Shown: positions 10,161 through 19,950, counted from the stretch's first letter. The stretch: DNA of 64,000 nt from Litorilituus sediminis (GCF_004295665.1 NZ_CP034759.1:620001-684000); one strand, 5' to 3'. Translations and numbers: made by a program. Notes: generated by a model not told the origin, from the sequence alone.

Positions 10161-10752
10161 TGCTTTACTACTTGCCGCGGGTAATAGCCAACGTTTTATG
10201 GCAGTGAAACAGTTAGCTAAATTACATAGTGAAACCGTCATAGAGCACTCAAGCAAAGCGCTACTAAGTCATCACTTTAATCAAGTCTATGTTGCTTTAG
10301 GCGCGCATATTGCCAGTATTGCCAAAAAAATACCTGAACAAGCAAACATACTCTATTGCAGTCAATGGCAACAAGGTATAGGTAAAACAATAGCGCAAGC
10401 GATAACAAATATTAGCAAGCATGAGCAACACATAATGATCGCCTTAGCAGATCAAGTGTTAGTGCCAGCGCAGCATATTGAAAAACTATTAACACTTTGC
10501 CAAGCACACCCAGATAAAATTATCGCTACTAAGGCTTACGGGGTGATTGTTCCCCCGGTTATTTTTCCTAAAACCTATCACCATGAATTAGCTAAGTTAA
10601 CGCGAGATAGAGGAGCAATCTCTATCATCAAAGCCAATGAAAAAAATGTCATATATAGCCAATGTCCTGAGGCTATATATGATATCGACACACAAGAAGA
10701 TCTTGTCGAGATAAAAGCAAGAATCAAGCAAAACACCAGGGAGCATGCATGA
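10150..10752 (+). CDS. MocA-like molybdenum cofactor nucleotidyltransferase
   Basis: About 200 aa, starting at the ATG at 10150; the frame is open further upstream but the family signature begins right here ([13 protein letters not shown]...KQLAKL, the NTP-binding loop of MobA-like transferases). MocA adds CMP to molybdopterin to give the MCD form used by xanthine-oxidase-family enzymes. Other family marks are ALADQVLV and [10 protein letters not shown]. It overlaps xdhC upstream and the [2Fe-2S] subunit gene downstream (ATGA), so translation is coupled. Its presence says the operon supplies its own cofactor tailoring. Confidence 0.87.
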   Translation: MPVSALLLAAGNSQRFMAVKQLAKLHSETVIEHSSKALLSHHFNQVYVALGAHIASIAKKIPEQANILYCSQWQQGIGKTIAQAITNISKHEQHIMIALADQVLVPAQHIEKLLTLCQAHPDKIIATKAYGVIVPPVIFPKTYHHELAKLTRDRGAISIIKANEKNVIYSQCPEAIYDIDTQEDLVEIKARIKQNTREHA

Positions 10753-11201
10753 TAAACCTAACCATAAATAATAAAAGCATCAGCCTAGATGTCGACGATG
10801 ATATGCCATTACTGTATGTCATTCGAGATGAGCTATCATTAACTGGCACTAAATTTGGCTGTGGTGCAGGCCAATGCGGCGCTTGCACCGTACACTTAGA
10901 CGGTCAAGCTATCCGCTCTTGTGTAACCCCTATTTCGGCAGTATCGAACAAACACATTACCACCATAGAAGGCTTAAGTGAGCGTGGCGATCATAAAATA
11001 CAAATCGCTTGGCAACAGCATAAAGTACCACAATGTGGCTATTGTCAAAGCGGTCAAATGATGAGTGCTGCGTCATTACTCGCGCAAAACCCTAGCCCTT
11101 CTGATGAAGAGATAAATAACCACATGCAAGGAAACATTTGCCGTTGTGGAACCTACAAGCGAATAAAACAAGCAATACATACTGCGGCAAACAAGGAGTA
11201 A
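10749..11201 (+). CDS. iorA: [2Fe-2S] small subunit of an isoquinoline 1-oxidoreductase-like molybdenum hydroxylase
   Basis: A 150-aa ferredoxin-like subunit with the two clusters typical of the xanthine oxidase family: the plant-type motif [17 protein letters not shown] with a distal C, and the C-terminal [11 protein letters not shown] ... NICRCGTY. It carries electrons from the molybdenum centre. It overlaps mocA by 4 bases and precedes the large subunit by 4 bases. The name iorA follows the two-subunit organisation without an FAD subunit; the natural substrate (an aldehyde or N-heterocycle) is not known. Confidence 0.88.
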   Translation: MINLTINNKSISLDVDDDMPLLYVIRDELSLTGTKFGCGAGQCGACTVHLDGQAIRSCVTPISAVSNKHITTIEGLSERGDHKIQIAWQQHKVPQCGYCQSGQMMSAASLLAQNPSPSDEEINNHMQGNICRCGTYKRIKQAIHTAANKE

Positions 11202-11205
11202 GCTC

Positions 11206-13458
11206 ATGCAAACCATAGAAAATGTAAGCAGACGCCGCTTTATCAAACTTGCTGGTGCTTCTGCCGGTATATTTACCTTAGGCATCAACCTGCCACTACA
11301 GGCTAACACAGCAAAATCATTAAGCAGCCATGAATTAAACTTTTTTGTCAGCATTAATAATCAAGGCAAGGTTGATATTATTTGCCACCGCAGTGAAATG
11401 GGTCAAGGTATTCGTACCAGTGTGCCACAAATTATCGCAGATGAGCTGGAAGCTAACTGGGATATGGTCTCAGTAGTTCAAGCTAAAGCCGATGCAAAGT
11501 ATGGCTCACAAGGAACTGCTGGCTCAGCATCGATTAGAAGTCACTTTAATACCATTAGACAAATGGGCGCTATTGCAAGAGATATGCTTGAACAAGCAGC
11601 TGCGAATATATGGCAAGTTAACAAATCAGACGTTAAAGCCGAAAACCATTTTGTTATTCATAAAAGTACTCAGCAAAAGATTGCCTTTGGTGAACTAGCA
11701 AAACATGCCGCTAAGTTAACACCACCAGATAAAAACACAGTTACCTTAAAACATCATAGTGACTTTTCTTTAATAGGTAAAAACGTTAAACAAACTGACT
11801 TAGCCGACATAGTACAAGGCAAGGCGCAATACGCACAAGATATTCAACGACCAAACATGTTAATTGCGGTAATAACGCGCCCGCCAGTTGTTGGTGCTAA
11901 AGTAAAATCCTTCGATGCAACACAAGCGTTAAAAGTAAAAGGTGTGGTGGATGTAATTTCGCTTAAACCTCGCAGCATTCCTTTAGGGGTTAACCCGCTT
12001 TCAGGCGTTGCAGTATTAGCAAACAACACTTGGGCAGCTTTGCAAGGTAAAAAGCAGCTAATTATAGAGTGGGACTACCAAGGTGTTGAACAAAGTCAAA
12101 AACACGATAGTGAAAAATTTACCGCGCAATTAAAAGCACAGGTAAACAGCAAAGGGGAACAAATTGCCTATCAAGGTGATGTCTATCAGCACAAGTTTAA
12201 TGAAAACAACACGGTTGAAGCCACATATTCCGTGCCTTACCTACATCATGCTCCTATGGAAACACCTGCTGCTACCGCAGAAGTTCATGGTGATAAATGT
12301 ACCGTTTGGGCTGGCACGCAAAACCCTCAATGGGCGCAAGGTCTCGTTGCCCAAGAGTTGGGGCTAACCCGAGAGCAAAGTGCCAACATTGAGCTTAATG
12401 TCACTTTAATGGGCGGTGCTTTTGGTCGTAAATCTAAAGGTGACTTTATTATTGAAGCGGTGGAATTAGCTAAAGCAAGCAAAAGGCCTGTTAAAGTAAT
12501 TTGGAGCAGAGAAGATGATATCAGGCACGGTTTTTATCACTCAAGCTCTGCAAATTACTTTAAAGCAGAAGTCGATAACAATGGACAAGTGGATTACCTT
12601 ATCGCGAGGAATGCCTACCCGCCCATTGGCTGGCTATGGAACCCAGATGCTAAAGAGCCAAGTGACTCGCAATTATCATTAGGCTTTGCTGATATGCCTT
12701 TTGCCCTAAAACATTTAAGTATCGAAAAACATAAAGTTGATTCTTTTGTTAGACCGGGCTGGCTTCGCTCTGTTGCCTGTATCAACAATGGCTTTGCCTT
12801 AGGGTCATTTGTCGATGAATTAGCCGTTAAAGCGAATATATCAACACAATCTATGTGGCTTAACTTGCTCGGTAAAGATCGCCATATCAAAGCAGATGAA
12901 AATCACTTTAACTACACGAATTACGATTTAGATATTAAAGAGCACCCTATTGATACCAAACGTATGAAAGATCTAATCAACCTCGTTTGTACAAAAGCAA
13001 ATACCAATGCGGATTTACCTAAAAACCACGGATGGGGTATTAGCTTTTTACGTAGCTTTGGCTCTTTTGTTGCTGCGGCAAGTAAAGTGTCTGTTATTGA
13101 TAACAAGGTAACTGTCTTAGAAATGCATACTGCTGTAGATTGTGGCATCGCAGTAACGCCAGATAGAGTGAAAGCACAAATGGAAGGTGCCATGATATTT
13201 GGCTTATCAATTGCGCTTATGGGAGAGATCTCCGTAAAAGATGGTAGCGTTGTGCAAAGTAATTTTCATGATTACCCAGTAACACGTATTTCGCAAGCAC
13301 CTGAAATGCATGTGCACATAGTTGAATCTAGTGCGCCTCCTGGTGGTATTGGTGAACCAGGTGTGCCACCGATAGCGCCAAGTATTACCAATGCCATTTA
13401 CCATGCCTGTAATACCAGAATAAGAGACTTACCGGTTAATAAGGTCTTTGAAGTTTAA
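11206..13458 (+). CDS. iorB: Molybdopterin-binding large subunit, isoquinoline 1-oxidoreductase beta-like
   Basis: A 750-aa catalytic subunit of the aldehyde oxidase/xanthine dehydrogenase superfamily. It begins with a Tat signal (SRRRFIKLAGASAGIF...LQANT), so the folded holoenzyme is probably exported to the periplasm with its small subunit. Family segments include CHRSEMGQGIRTSVPQI, APMETPAATAEV, LMGGAFGRKSKGDF and the C-terminal APPGGIGEPGVPPIAPSI, where the glutamate of GEPG matches the catalytic Glu of the family. Last gene of the operon; a hairpin follows at 13487. No cytochrome c or FAD subunit is present, so the electron acceptor is unknown. Confidence 0.9.
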   Translation: MQTIENVSRRRFIKLAGASAGIFTLGINLPLQANTAKSLSSHELNFFVSINNQGKVDIICHRSEMGQGIRTSVPQIIADELEANWDMVSVVQAKADAKYGSQGTAGSASIRSHFNTIRQMGAIARDMLEQAAANIWQVNKSDVKAENHFVIHKSTQQKIAFGELAKHAAKLTPPDKNTVTLKHHSDFSLIGKNVKQTDLADIVQGKAQYAQDIQRPNMLIAVITRPPVVGAKVKSFDATQALKVKGVVDVISLKPRSIPLGVNPLSGVAVLANNTWAALQGKKQLIIEWDYQGVEQSQKHDSEKFTAQLKAQVNSKGEQIAYQGDVYQHKFNENNTVEATYSVPYLHHAPMETPAATAEVHGDKCTVWAGTQNPQWAQGLVAQELGLTREQSANIELNVTLMGGAFGRKSKGDFIIEAVELAKASKRPVKVIWSREDDIRHGFYHSSSANYFKAEVDNNGQVDYLIARNAYPPIGWLWNPDAKEPSDSQLSLGFADMPFALKHLSIEKHKVDSFVRPGWLRSVACINNGFALGSFVDELAVKANISTQSMWLNLLGKDRHIKADENHFNYTNYDLDIKEHPIDTKRMKDLINLVCTKANTNADLPKNHGWGISFLRSFGSFVAAASKVSVIDNKVTVLEMHTAVDCGIAVTPDRVKAQMEGAMIFGLSIALMGEISVKDGSVVQSNFHDYPVTRISQAPEMHVHIVESSAPPGGIGEPGVPPIAPSITNAIYHACNTRIRDLPVNKVFEV

Positions 13459-13486
13459 TAACAAAAACACTAAGGCATGTTCAGGT

Positions 13487-13516
13487 GCGATTAAAGCTAT
13501 CAGAGCTTTTAATCGC
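13487..13516 (+). terminator. Hairpin after the molybdenum hydroxylase operon
   Basis: GCGATTAAAGCT pairs with AGCTTTTAATCGC with one bulged T, 28 bases after the iorB stop codon. It lacks a T-tract, so it may be a weak or Rho-assisted terminator or an mRNA-stabilising structure. Confidence 0.4.
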
Positions 13517-13519
13517 GCC

Positions 13520-13622
13520 TAATACCAATTGACTAATACCAATTGACTAATACTAATTGAAATAAGCTTTAGCGCTTTAGCCATCTCAGAGCTGAGAGAA
13601 CAAATCATTTTTTTACTTACTA
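13520..13622. repeat. Three 14-bp tandem repeats and a shortened MITE-like element
   Basis: TAATACCAATTGAC occurs twice in tandem (13520-13533, 13534-13547), followed by a variant, TAATACTAATTGAA (13548-13561). From the third unit on, the sequence matches both ends of the longer element at 23271-23537 (AATTGAAATAA, TTTAG, CATCTCAGAG, then GAGAGAACAAATCATTTTTT) but lacks its middle. This is probably an internally deleted copy. Confidence 0.6.
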
Positions 13623-13698
13623 TATATACAGTGAATCGTTAGCTAATCTAAGGAGCATTAAACAAAGCAGTGCCACAGCGTTATCAAAAACTATGAAT

Positions 13699-13920
13699 TT
13701 ACTCATCAATATCGACTGCTATGACGCGATCACCAACTTTATTTAAGATCACAATTTCACCTAAGCAAACTGCAACTATCGACTTACCATCCTTAAAGTC
13801 TTGAGGAATTATCACCCTACCACTTTCGCTTTTTGGGTACGTCTTAACTTCATGCTGCAATTCTATGCAATTTTCATTGTAATAAATAATGGTAACAGTT
13901 GTTAGATTATCACTGCCCAT
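13699..13920 (-). CDS. Small conserved protein, TIGR02922-like
   Basis: A 73-aa protein beginning MGSDNLTTVTIIYYNEN, with SGRVIIPQDFKDGKSIVAVC and IEILNK-like blocks. This looks like the TIGR02922 family of short, functionally uncharacterised proteins from Shewanella, Colwellia and relatives. GGAGG-like sequence (reading GGAGGGGAAATG on the minus strand) makes an excellent ribosome binding site just before the start. No signal peptide or catalytic motif. The family name is from memory of sequence style and not from a search. Confidence 0.65.
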   Translation of the reverse strand: MGSDNLTTVTIIYYNENCIELQHEVKTYPKSESGRVIIPQDFKDGKSIVAVCLGEIVILNKVGDRVIAVDIDE

Positions 13921-14065
13921 TTCCCCTCCAAAAGGAACAAGTCACTGGTTACTTATGAACTATTGACCTAAAAGCTCTTTTTGTCGAGTTAATTTTAAAA
14001 TTTATAGGCAAATAAACAAGTTATCTTCATATTTTATGATTAAGCTCAAAGAATCTAGCTAATTA

Positions 14066-15841
14066 TCAACGGCTTAAAACCAAACCTTCTCGACGAGGAT
14101 CCGCACCACCAATAAGGCCTGATTTAGTCAATTCTATCGCATGTAAACCACTATTAAGTGGCCTAACTTGCACAGGGTGACCTTTCGCTTCTAGAGCTGG
14201 CTTTAACTGAGCTATCTCTTTACCTAATTCTAACGTGGTCACTTTATTTCGATTAGTTACTTTAGGTAAATTAATCGCCGTTTGCACATCAAGCTGCCAG
14301 TCCAACACGGCAACAATAGTATGAGCAACATAATTGATGATTCGGCTACCACCAGGTGAGCCGACCACTAATTTTAATGAGCCATCTGGATTAAACACCA
14401 TCATAGGTGCCATCGAGCTACGTGGTCTTTTCAGCCCTTCTACTGAGTTCGCAACGAGTTTGCCATTTTCTCGCGGCGCCAGTGAAAAGTCAGTTAATTG
14501 ATTATTTAAAATAAAGCCCTCAACCATTAAAGCAGAGCCAAAGCCATTTTCAATACTGCTGGTCATAGAAACGGCATTACCTTGTTTATCAACAATAGAT
14601 AAATGACTGGTTGATGGTTTTTCAATGGCAGAGTCTGTGCCAACAACTAAACTACCTGTAGGCTGCCCTGCTTCTGCCTTGCCCATGTCTATATCAGGGC
14701 GAATTAGTTGAGCACGTTTAGCTAAATACTCTGGTGCAATTAAACCTTCAGTGGGTACAGGAACAAAGTCAGCATCAGCAATATACTTGGCCCTATCAGC
14801 AAATGCGAGTCGAAAACTCTGTGTTAATAAATGAACGGCTTGTAGAGCATTCGGTTCAAATTTTGCCAAGTTAAAGCTTTGTAACTGCGCCAAAATTTGT
14901 ATCACGCTAATACCACCTGAACTAGGTGGTGCCATGCCACAGACTTTATATAAATGATAACGGCCACATACCGCTTGTCGCTCTTTGGCTTGGTAGTTGC
15001 GCATATCGTCTAGTGTTAACAGACCAGGCGAAATCGGAGAGTTTTGCACTTCTGCCACAATGCGCTTTGCTAGCCAGCCTTGATAAAAAACCTCTATGCC
15101 ATCAATGGCAATACTTTTAAGTGCTTTAGCAAGCTTAGGGTTCTTTAAGACATCGCCAGCTTTAACCATCTTACCGTTTGGGAAGAAATAACGGTTTATT
15201 TCTGGCAACTTATGCAAGCCAGGGTTAAAACCCATTGCCAGTAATTTTTCTAATCGAGGCGAAACAATAAAGCCATGCTCTGCCAGCTCAATCGCCGGTT
15301 TAAATAATGTCTGCCACGGTAATTTTCCAAATTGTTCATGTGCTTGTTTCAAGCTCGCCAATAACCCTGGAACACCAACAGAGCGACCACCAACAACGGC
15401 ATCTCGCCAAGATAGTGGTTTACCATTTGCTTGTAAAAATAAATCACTCATTGCCGATTTAGGCGCTGTTTCTCTACCATCAAAGGTAGTTAATTTTTTC
15501 TCTCCATTATGCCAGTGCAACATAAATGCACCACCACCAATACCCGATGATTGTGGCTCAACTAAAGTCAGTACTAATTGCACGGCAATGGCGGCATCCA
15601 CAGCACTACCACCAGCCTCTAACATGGCAAAACCTGCTTGGCTAGCATAAGGGTTAGCAGAAGCAACCATGTACTCTTTACCTAAAACAGCCTCTTTGGC
15701 GTAAAAACCTGTCGCCGCTTCTGGCTCTCTTACCTCTCGCTTCATTAAGGTTTGTTTTGGCGCCTCTGTTGCAAAGCTGAGCGAAGAAGCACCTAATAAG
15801 GGGACAAGTAAAGCAACTGATAACGGGATCATTTTGAACAT
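14066..15841 (-). CDS. ggt: Gamma-glutamyltransferase (glutathione hydrolase)
   Basis: A periplasmic Ntn-hydrolase that cleaves or transfers the gamma-glutamyl group of glutathione. The 591-aa precursor has a signal peptide (MFKMIPLSVALLVPLLGASSLSFA) and the autoprocessing site before Thr411 in the motif STSHLSIVD, which is the catalytic nucleophile. Other family marks are EPQSSGIGGGAFMLHW, FDGRETAP, MAPPSSGGISVIQIL and VGSPGGSRIINYV. Length is standard. It sits alone between two intergenic gaps, with tapT next on the same strand 25 bases upstream of its start. Confidence 0.95.
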   Translation of the reverse strand: MFKMIPLSVALLVPLLGASSLSFATEAPKQTLMKREVREPEAATGFYAKEAVLGKEYMVASANPYASQAGFAMLEAGGSAVDAAIAVQLVLTLVEPQSSGIGGGAFMLHWHNGEKKLTTFDGRETAPKSAMSDLFLQANGKPLSWRDAVVGGRSVGVPGLLASLKQAHEQFGKLPWQTLFKPAIELAEHGFIVSPRLEKLLAMGFNPGLHKLPEINRYFFPNGKMVKAGDVLKNPKLAKALKSIAIDGIEVFYQGWLAKRIVAEVQNSPISPGLLTLDDMRNYQAKERQAVCGRYHLYKVCGMAPPSSGGISVIQILAQLQSFNLAKFEPNALQAVHLLTQSFRLAFADRAKYIADADFVPVPTEGLIAPEYLAKRAQLIRPDIDMGKAEAGQPTGSLVVGTDSAIEKPSTSHLSIVDKQGNAVSMTSSIENGFGSALMVEGFILNNQLTDFSLAPRENGKLVANSVEGLKRPRSSMAPMMVFNPDGSLKLVVGSPGGSRIINYVAHTIVAVLDWQLDVQTAINLPKVTNRNKVTTLELGKEIAQLKPALEAKGHPVQVRPLNSGLHAIELTKSGLIGGADPRREGLVLSR

Positions 15842-15866
15842 GAATGAATATTCCTAAGGTATTATT

Positions 15867-16538
15867 TTAGTGATGACTTTTTATGTGCGCTTGTGGCCTA
15901 AAAGATAGTTGAAAGGCATTAAATTGGGCAAATTTATCCAACAATACCTGATATATACCAGCATTAATTTCATTATCAACTAGCTGGTTGCCCCCCTCGA
16001 GCATAGCTAATGCATAACAACAGGCTTCTAAACTAGATAAAGCATTCACTTTCGCTACCTTTCTAATAAGGTACTGACCTTGACTTGCTATTTTTTCAGG
16101 TAAACAGATATGGTCAATATCATGAAGCTTGCTTGATAGCATAAACATACGATAGGCCTTTTTCCATGTACCATCGAGTATTATTAAACATAATTGCCCT
16201 ACATTATCGCCCGCTTTTACTTGGCTGAGCTTTTTATCTGCAAGCGTTTTGATATACGAATCATTTAATGTTTGTGCGTTGTCACTTGGGTACAGCAACA
16301 GGCAATGATAGTTAGCCAGTATCTGAAGTAGATCCGAATTGGCAGAAAAATCTTTACCAACAAGTACCTGACAGTTTTGTAAGGAGCGTGACAACAAGCT
16401 TACGGTACCCTTTGCCTGAGTTACTTCACTAGGGTGCTGTAAAACCACCACTTTTATTGCATTATTTACTGGCACAATATAATCACAAATACATGCTTTT
16501 TCAGGGCGTTGACATGCTTGGCAAAGAACTCGAGGCAT
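15867..16538 (-). CDS. tapT: tRNA-uridine aminocarboxypropyltransferase (DTW domain)
   Basis: A 223-aa DTW-domain protein. TapT adds the 3-amino-3-carboxypropyl group of S-adenosylmethionine to U47 of several tRNAs (acp3U). An N-terminal zinc-binding motif CQACQRPEKACIC, the HPSEVTQAKGTVSLL block, and the family signature LIILDGTWKKAYRM are all present, and the C-terminal SSLEACCYALAMLEG is typical. It is encoded just upstream of ggt on the same strand; the 25-bp gap allows co-transcription but no functional link is known. Confidence 0.87.
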   Translation of the reverse strand: MPRVLCQACQRPEKACICDYIVPVNNAIKVVVLQHPSEVTQAKGTVSLLSRSLQNCQVLVGKDFSANSDLLQILANYHCLLLYPSDNAQTLNDSYIKTLADKKLSQVKAGDNVGQLCLIILDGTWKKAYRMFMLSSKLHDIDHICLPEKIASQGQYLIRKVAKVNALSSLEACCYALAMLEGGNQLVDNEINAGIYQVLLDKFAQFNAFQLSFRPQAHIKSHH

Positions 16539-16618
16539 AAAAATAAAACACTAAATAGAAAAAGTCATTGTATACTGTGGCGCGTGATTATAAATAATTA
16601 TTTTATGAAAGAAACAAT

Positions 16619-17233
16619 ATGTTGTTCAACTTCTCGCGCTTTCCTATTGCCAAACAACACTCACTAATTGTCGTTTGTATCGCGCTTTTGGCGATATTAG
16701 CTCATTTTTTAACTGCAAATAGTCAAGATTATTTGGTTTACCAAAGAGAGCTGATTAGCCAAGGGCAATTATGGCGATTACTCAGTGGCCACTTTCTGCA
16801 CACGAATGGCTACCACTTACTTCTAAACCTAGCAGCGTTAACTATGCTTTGGGCATTGCATGGGCACTTTTATAACCTGAAAAACTACACAAGTATTTTT
16901 ATAGGTACCGCACTATTTTGTAGTCTTGCCTTGTATCAATTTAACCCAAATTTAATTCAGTATGTCGGCTTATCAGGTGTGCTTCACGGTATTTTTGTTT
17001 GGGGGGCAATCTTAGATATAAGCCATAAAGAAAAAACAGGTTACCTCCTCTTTATTGGTGTTTGCTTAAAAATAGCTTATGAGCAACTTTATGGTGCCAG
17101 TGCCGAGGTAATGAGCTTAATTAACGCTGATGTCGCAGTTGATGCGCACTTATGGGGAGCAGTAGGCGGCCTGTTATTTAGTCTTATCTATCTTAGCTAT
17201 AGCAAAAAAAAACCTGTTACTCAGCAAAAGTAA
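16619..17233 (+). CDS. rrtA: Rhombosortase (rhomboid-like serine protease)
   Basis: A 204-aa multi-pass intramembrane protease. The serine nucleophile is in YVGLSGVLHG (Ser119) and the catalytic histidine in DAHLWGAVGG (His177), and the N-terminal part carries LWRLLSGHFLHTNGYHLLLN as in rhomboids. The short size and the GLSG...AHLWGA arrangement fit the rhombosortase subfamily, which processes proteins with GlyGly-CTERM tails. The repeat protein at 2366-6520 has such a tail. The stop codon lies inside the stem of the following terminator. Confidence 0.85.
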   Translation: MLFNFSRFPIAKQHSLIVVCIALLAILAHFLTANSQDYLVYQRELISQGQLWRLLSGHFLHTNGYHLLLNLAALTMLWALHGHFYNLKNYTSIFIGTALFCSLALYQFNPNLIQYVGLSGVLHGIFVWGAILDISHKEKTGYLLFIGVCLKIAYEQLYGASAEVMSLINADVAVDAHLWGAVGGLLFSLIYLSYSKKKPVTQQK

Positions 17234-17245
17234 CAGGCTTTTTTT
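17213..17245. terminator. Intrinsic terminator overlapping the rhombosortase stop codon
   Basis: CCTGTTAC (17213-17220) pairs with GTAACAGG (17230-17237), followed by C and T7; a run of As precedes it on the other side, so it can also serve the convergent S9 peptidase gene. The TAA of the rhombosortase gene lies within the right arm. Confidence 0.85.
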
Positions 17246-17263
17246 CACAAAGCTTTAAGCAAA

Positions 17264-19741
17264 CTATAAGGTATTTTCAAACAGCTTATAAATACGGCGG
17301 TATTCATCTAACCACGAGCTTGGCTGAACAAAACCATGCGGCTCTACCGGGTAAATTGCTGTTTCAAAGTCTTGTTTTTCTAACTCGATTAAACGCTGTA
17401 CAAGACGAACACTGTCTTCAAAGAAAACATTATCATCAACCATAGGCGCATTGATTAATAATGGTTTCTCTAAGCCTTCAGCAAAGTAAATCGGTGAGCT
17501 ACGCTCATAGGCAATAGCATCATCTTCTGGGGTATTTAATATATTAGAGGTATAACCATGATTATAATAAGCCCAGTCAGATACAAGTCTCAACGCAGAG
17601 CCAGAAGCAAATAAGTCAGGCGCTGTAAACATAGACATTAAAGTTAAGAAACCGCCATAAGAGCCACCATAAGTACCAATGCGTTTAGGATCTACATTGG
17701 CATTTTCAATTATCCAATTAACACCATCTCGCATATCTTCAACTTCAACACTGCCCATGTGGCGGTAAATTGCGGTACGCCAATCTCGGCCATAACCTTT
17801 TGAAGCACGGTAATCCATATCAATGACAACATACCCTTGCTGCACTAACATGGAATGAAACATAAACTCTCTAAAGTAACCAGACCAACCCATATGGGAA
17901 TTTTGTAAATAACCAGCACCATGGCTAAACATAACAGCTTTGTTTTTCTCGGCCGTTACATCATAATTTTTCGGCAGATAAACCTTTGAGTAAATAGGTT
18001 GTGCCTGATGACTTGATTTAATGGCTACAATATTGGGCGCTGTCCATGGCATAGCTAAAAACTGCTCAGATACGGTATAAGTAACACGCGTTGCAGCTTG
18101 ATTAGTGTCTAGCGCTTTAACATAAAGCTCAGGTGGCATAGTCAAGGTTGAATGTTCAACAAGTAATTTAGACTCATCAGGGCTTAATTGATAGTTATTC
18201 ATACCGCCCAAATCAGTTAAGGCAGTAAAATTCTTAGCTAAATCAACCTGATAAATTTCATAAATACCAGGATGCTTTTTATTGGCTTTAAAAATAAACT
18301 TATCTTGATGTTTACTTACGGTAATATCACTTACTTCAAAATTACCAGACGTTAATTGTCTGGCTTTACCATTTAACGGCTTATGATAAAGGTGTGAATA
18401 GCCGCTTTCTTCAGAAAGATAATAAAGACTATTTTTGCCGTCTTTGCTTAACCAACCAAATTCATTGAAGCTCCAGTTGATCCAAGCATCATCGTGCAAT
18501 TTATGCTGAGTTGTTAAACTTGCATCAGCAAAGTCAACACTGGTAAGCCAACGGGTTTTATTATCCCAAGCCTCTAGCATCAAGGCTACCTGCGTACCGT
18601 CGGCTGACCATTTTATTGGTTGGCGCATACTCAATACATGAATATTGCGAGGCTTCTTCTTGCTTTGATATTTTTTACCAAGGCGAGCGTAGTTTTCCTT
18701 TTTAACATCCGCTAGCACATCATCATCAAAGCCAGATAAAGTATCGTAACTTAGTGGCACTTTACTTGAGTTAACTAAATCAAGGACATACAAAGACTCA
18801 TTGTACTTTCGGTTGTCAGCGACACGTGCTCTAACCTTTTCTGCGGCAATATTACCATCACTAGTAATGTAATTAGGCATAATATCGGTTTTTGCTCGGC
18901 TAGGTTTGTTGTCAGTTATACTGACAATTAATTTAGTGCCATTAGGCGATAACACAGCATGGCGAACACGTTTGTCTTTACCTAAATAAAAACGACTATC
19001 AGCAACCGTATCATTTTCCCTTTGCAAATTTTCTACTTGCTGGACATTAAGCTGATTATTTCTCTGCTGTAAAGCAATATAATCAATGAGTTTATGCTGC
19101 TCTTTTGCTAAATAACTTTCAGGTTGTTTTACCGCTGGCTTTTTATCTGCCAATACTAAGGTTGCCAGCTCGATAACCTGCCCGTTTAACAAATTATGTT
19201 GATAAAAACTATTACCGACACGATAGGCAATATCACCATTGGTTAAAAACATGGCTTGGCTTGCTTTCGTTGATGTTCTGGTAACTTGCTTTACCACTTG
19301 GCTGCGTAAATCTTTTAGATAAACATTGCCCTTAAAGATATATATTTCATGAGTACCCGCACTATTTACTTGGGCATTTTTATCATCATATTGATGTTGC
19401 TTAGCCAGTGAAACGAGTTGACCATTGTCTTTCGATGCTTGCTGCGCTGGCGTTAATTGATATAGATCTCTAAGTGGGTTACCTAGCTGTTTTTGGCGAT
19501 AAAAAATAGTTTTACTATCATCGCCCCAATACCAAGACTCTGGCGCACGACCAAACCAATCAGGGTCGGCCATAATTTGTTTGAGTGTTATAACATTTTG
19601 CTGATCTTGAAGGCTAGTAGCTGAAGCAGCTAGGCTTACCTGCTGCGCCGGCTCAACTGAACTCGCTTTGGCGGTTATGGATTGGCTACTACAGGCTGAT
19701 AATGACAAGGTTAAAGCGGCAGCAATGAGTTTATATTTCAT
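17264..19741 (-). CDS. S9 family prolyl oligopeptidase (dipeptidyl peptidase IV-like lipoprotein)
   Basis: A predicted lipoprotein: signal peptide with lipobox LSAC within the first 17 residues. The 825-aa protein has an N-terminal beta-propeller-type region (about 50-580, with repeated strand motifs such as KWSADGTQVALM) and a C-terminal alpha/beta hydrolase domain. The catalytic triad can be read: Ser694 in YGGSYGGF, Asp769 or 770 in MVDDNVFF, His802 in EPHGF. It would release dipeptides or cut short peptides in the periplasm. Monocistronic; it converges on the rhombosortase gene. Confidence 0.9.
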   Translation of the reverse strand: MKYKLIAAALTLSLSACSSQSITAKASSVEPAQQVSLAASATSLQDQQNVITLKQIMADPDWFGRAPESWYWGDDSKTIFYRQKQLGNPLRDLYQLTPAQQASKDNGQLVSLAKQHQYDDKNAQVNSAGTHEIYIFKGNVYLKDLRSQVVKQVTRTSTKASQAMFLTNGDIAYRVGNSFYQHNLLNGQVIELATLVLADKKPAVKQPESYLAKEQHKLIDYIALQQRNNQLNVQQVENLQRENDTVADSRFYLGKDKRVRHAVLSPNGTKLIVSITDNKPSRAKTDIMPNYITSDGNIAAEKVRARVADNRKYNESLYVLDLVNSSKVPLSYDTLSGFDDDVLADVKKENYARLGKKYQSKKKPRNIHVLSMRQPIKWSADGTQVALMLEAWDNKTRWLTSVDFADASLTTQHKLHDDAWINWSFNEFGWLSKDGKNSLYYLSEESGYSHLYHKPLNGKARQLTSGNFEVSDITVSKHQDKFIFKANKKHPGIYEIYQVDLAKNFTALTDLGGMNNYQLSPDESKLLVEHSTLTMPPELYVKALDTNQAATRVTYTVSEQFLAMPWTAPNIVAIKSSHQAQPIYSKVYLPKNYDVTAEKNKAVMFSHGAGYLQNSHMGWSGYFREFMFHSMLVQQGYVVIDMDYRASKGYGRDWRTAIYRHMGSVEVEDMRDGVNWIIENANVDPKRIGTYGGSYGGFLTLMSMFTAPDLFASGSALRLVSDWAYYNHGYTSNILNTPEDDAIAYERSSPIYFAEGLEKPLLINAPMVDDNVFFEDSVRLVQRLIELEKQDFETAIYPVEPHGFVQPSSWLDEYRRIYKLFENTL

Positions 19742-19950
19742 AAATTACATCTTATTTCTAGAGCTAGGTTAGCAGGCAACTGAATACACTGGCACCAAGA
19801 AAAGTGCCCTGACAAACAGTTATCTGTACGGTCAATGGTATAACCATAGAGATTAATAGAAAAAAGTTCAATTGTGTAAATGAAAGCGACAAATCGCCAA
19901 TTATTTACGGTAAACTAGCAAGCTTTTATTTACCTTGAAGGTTTTGTTTT

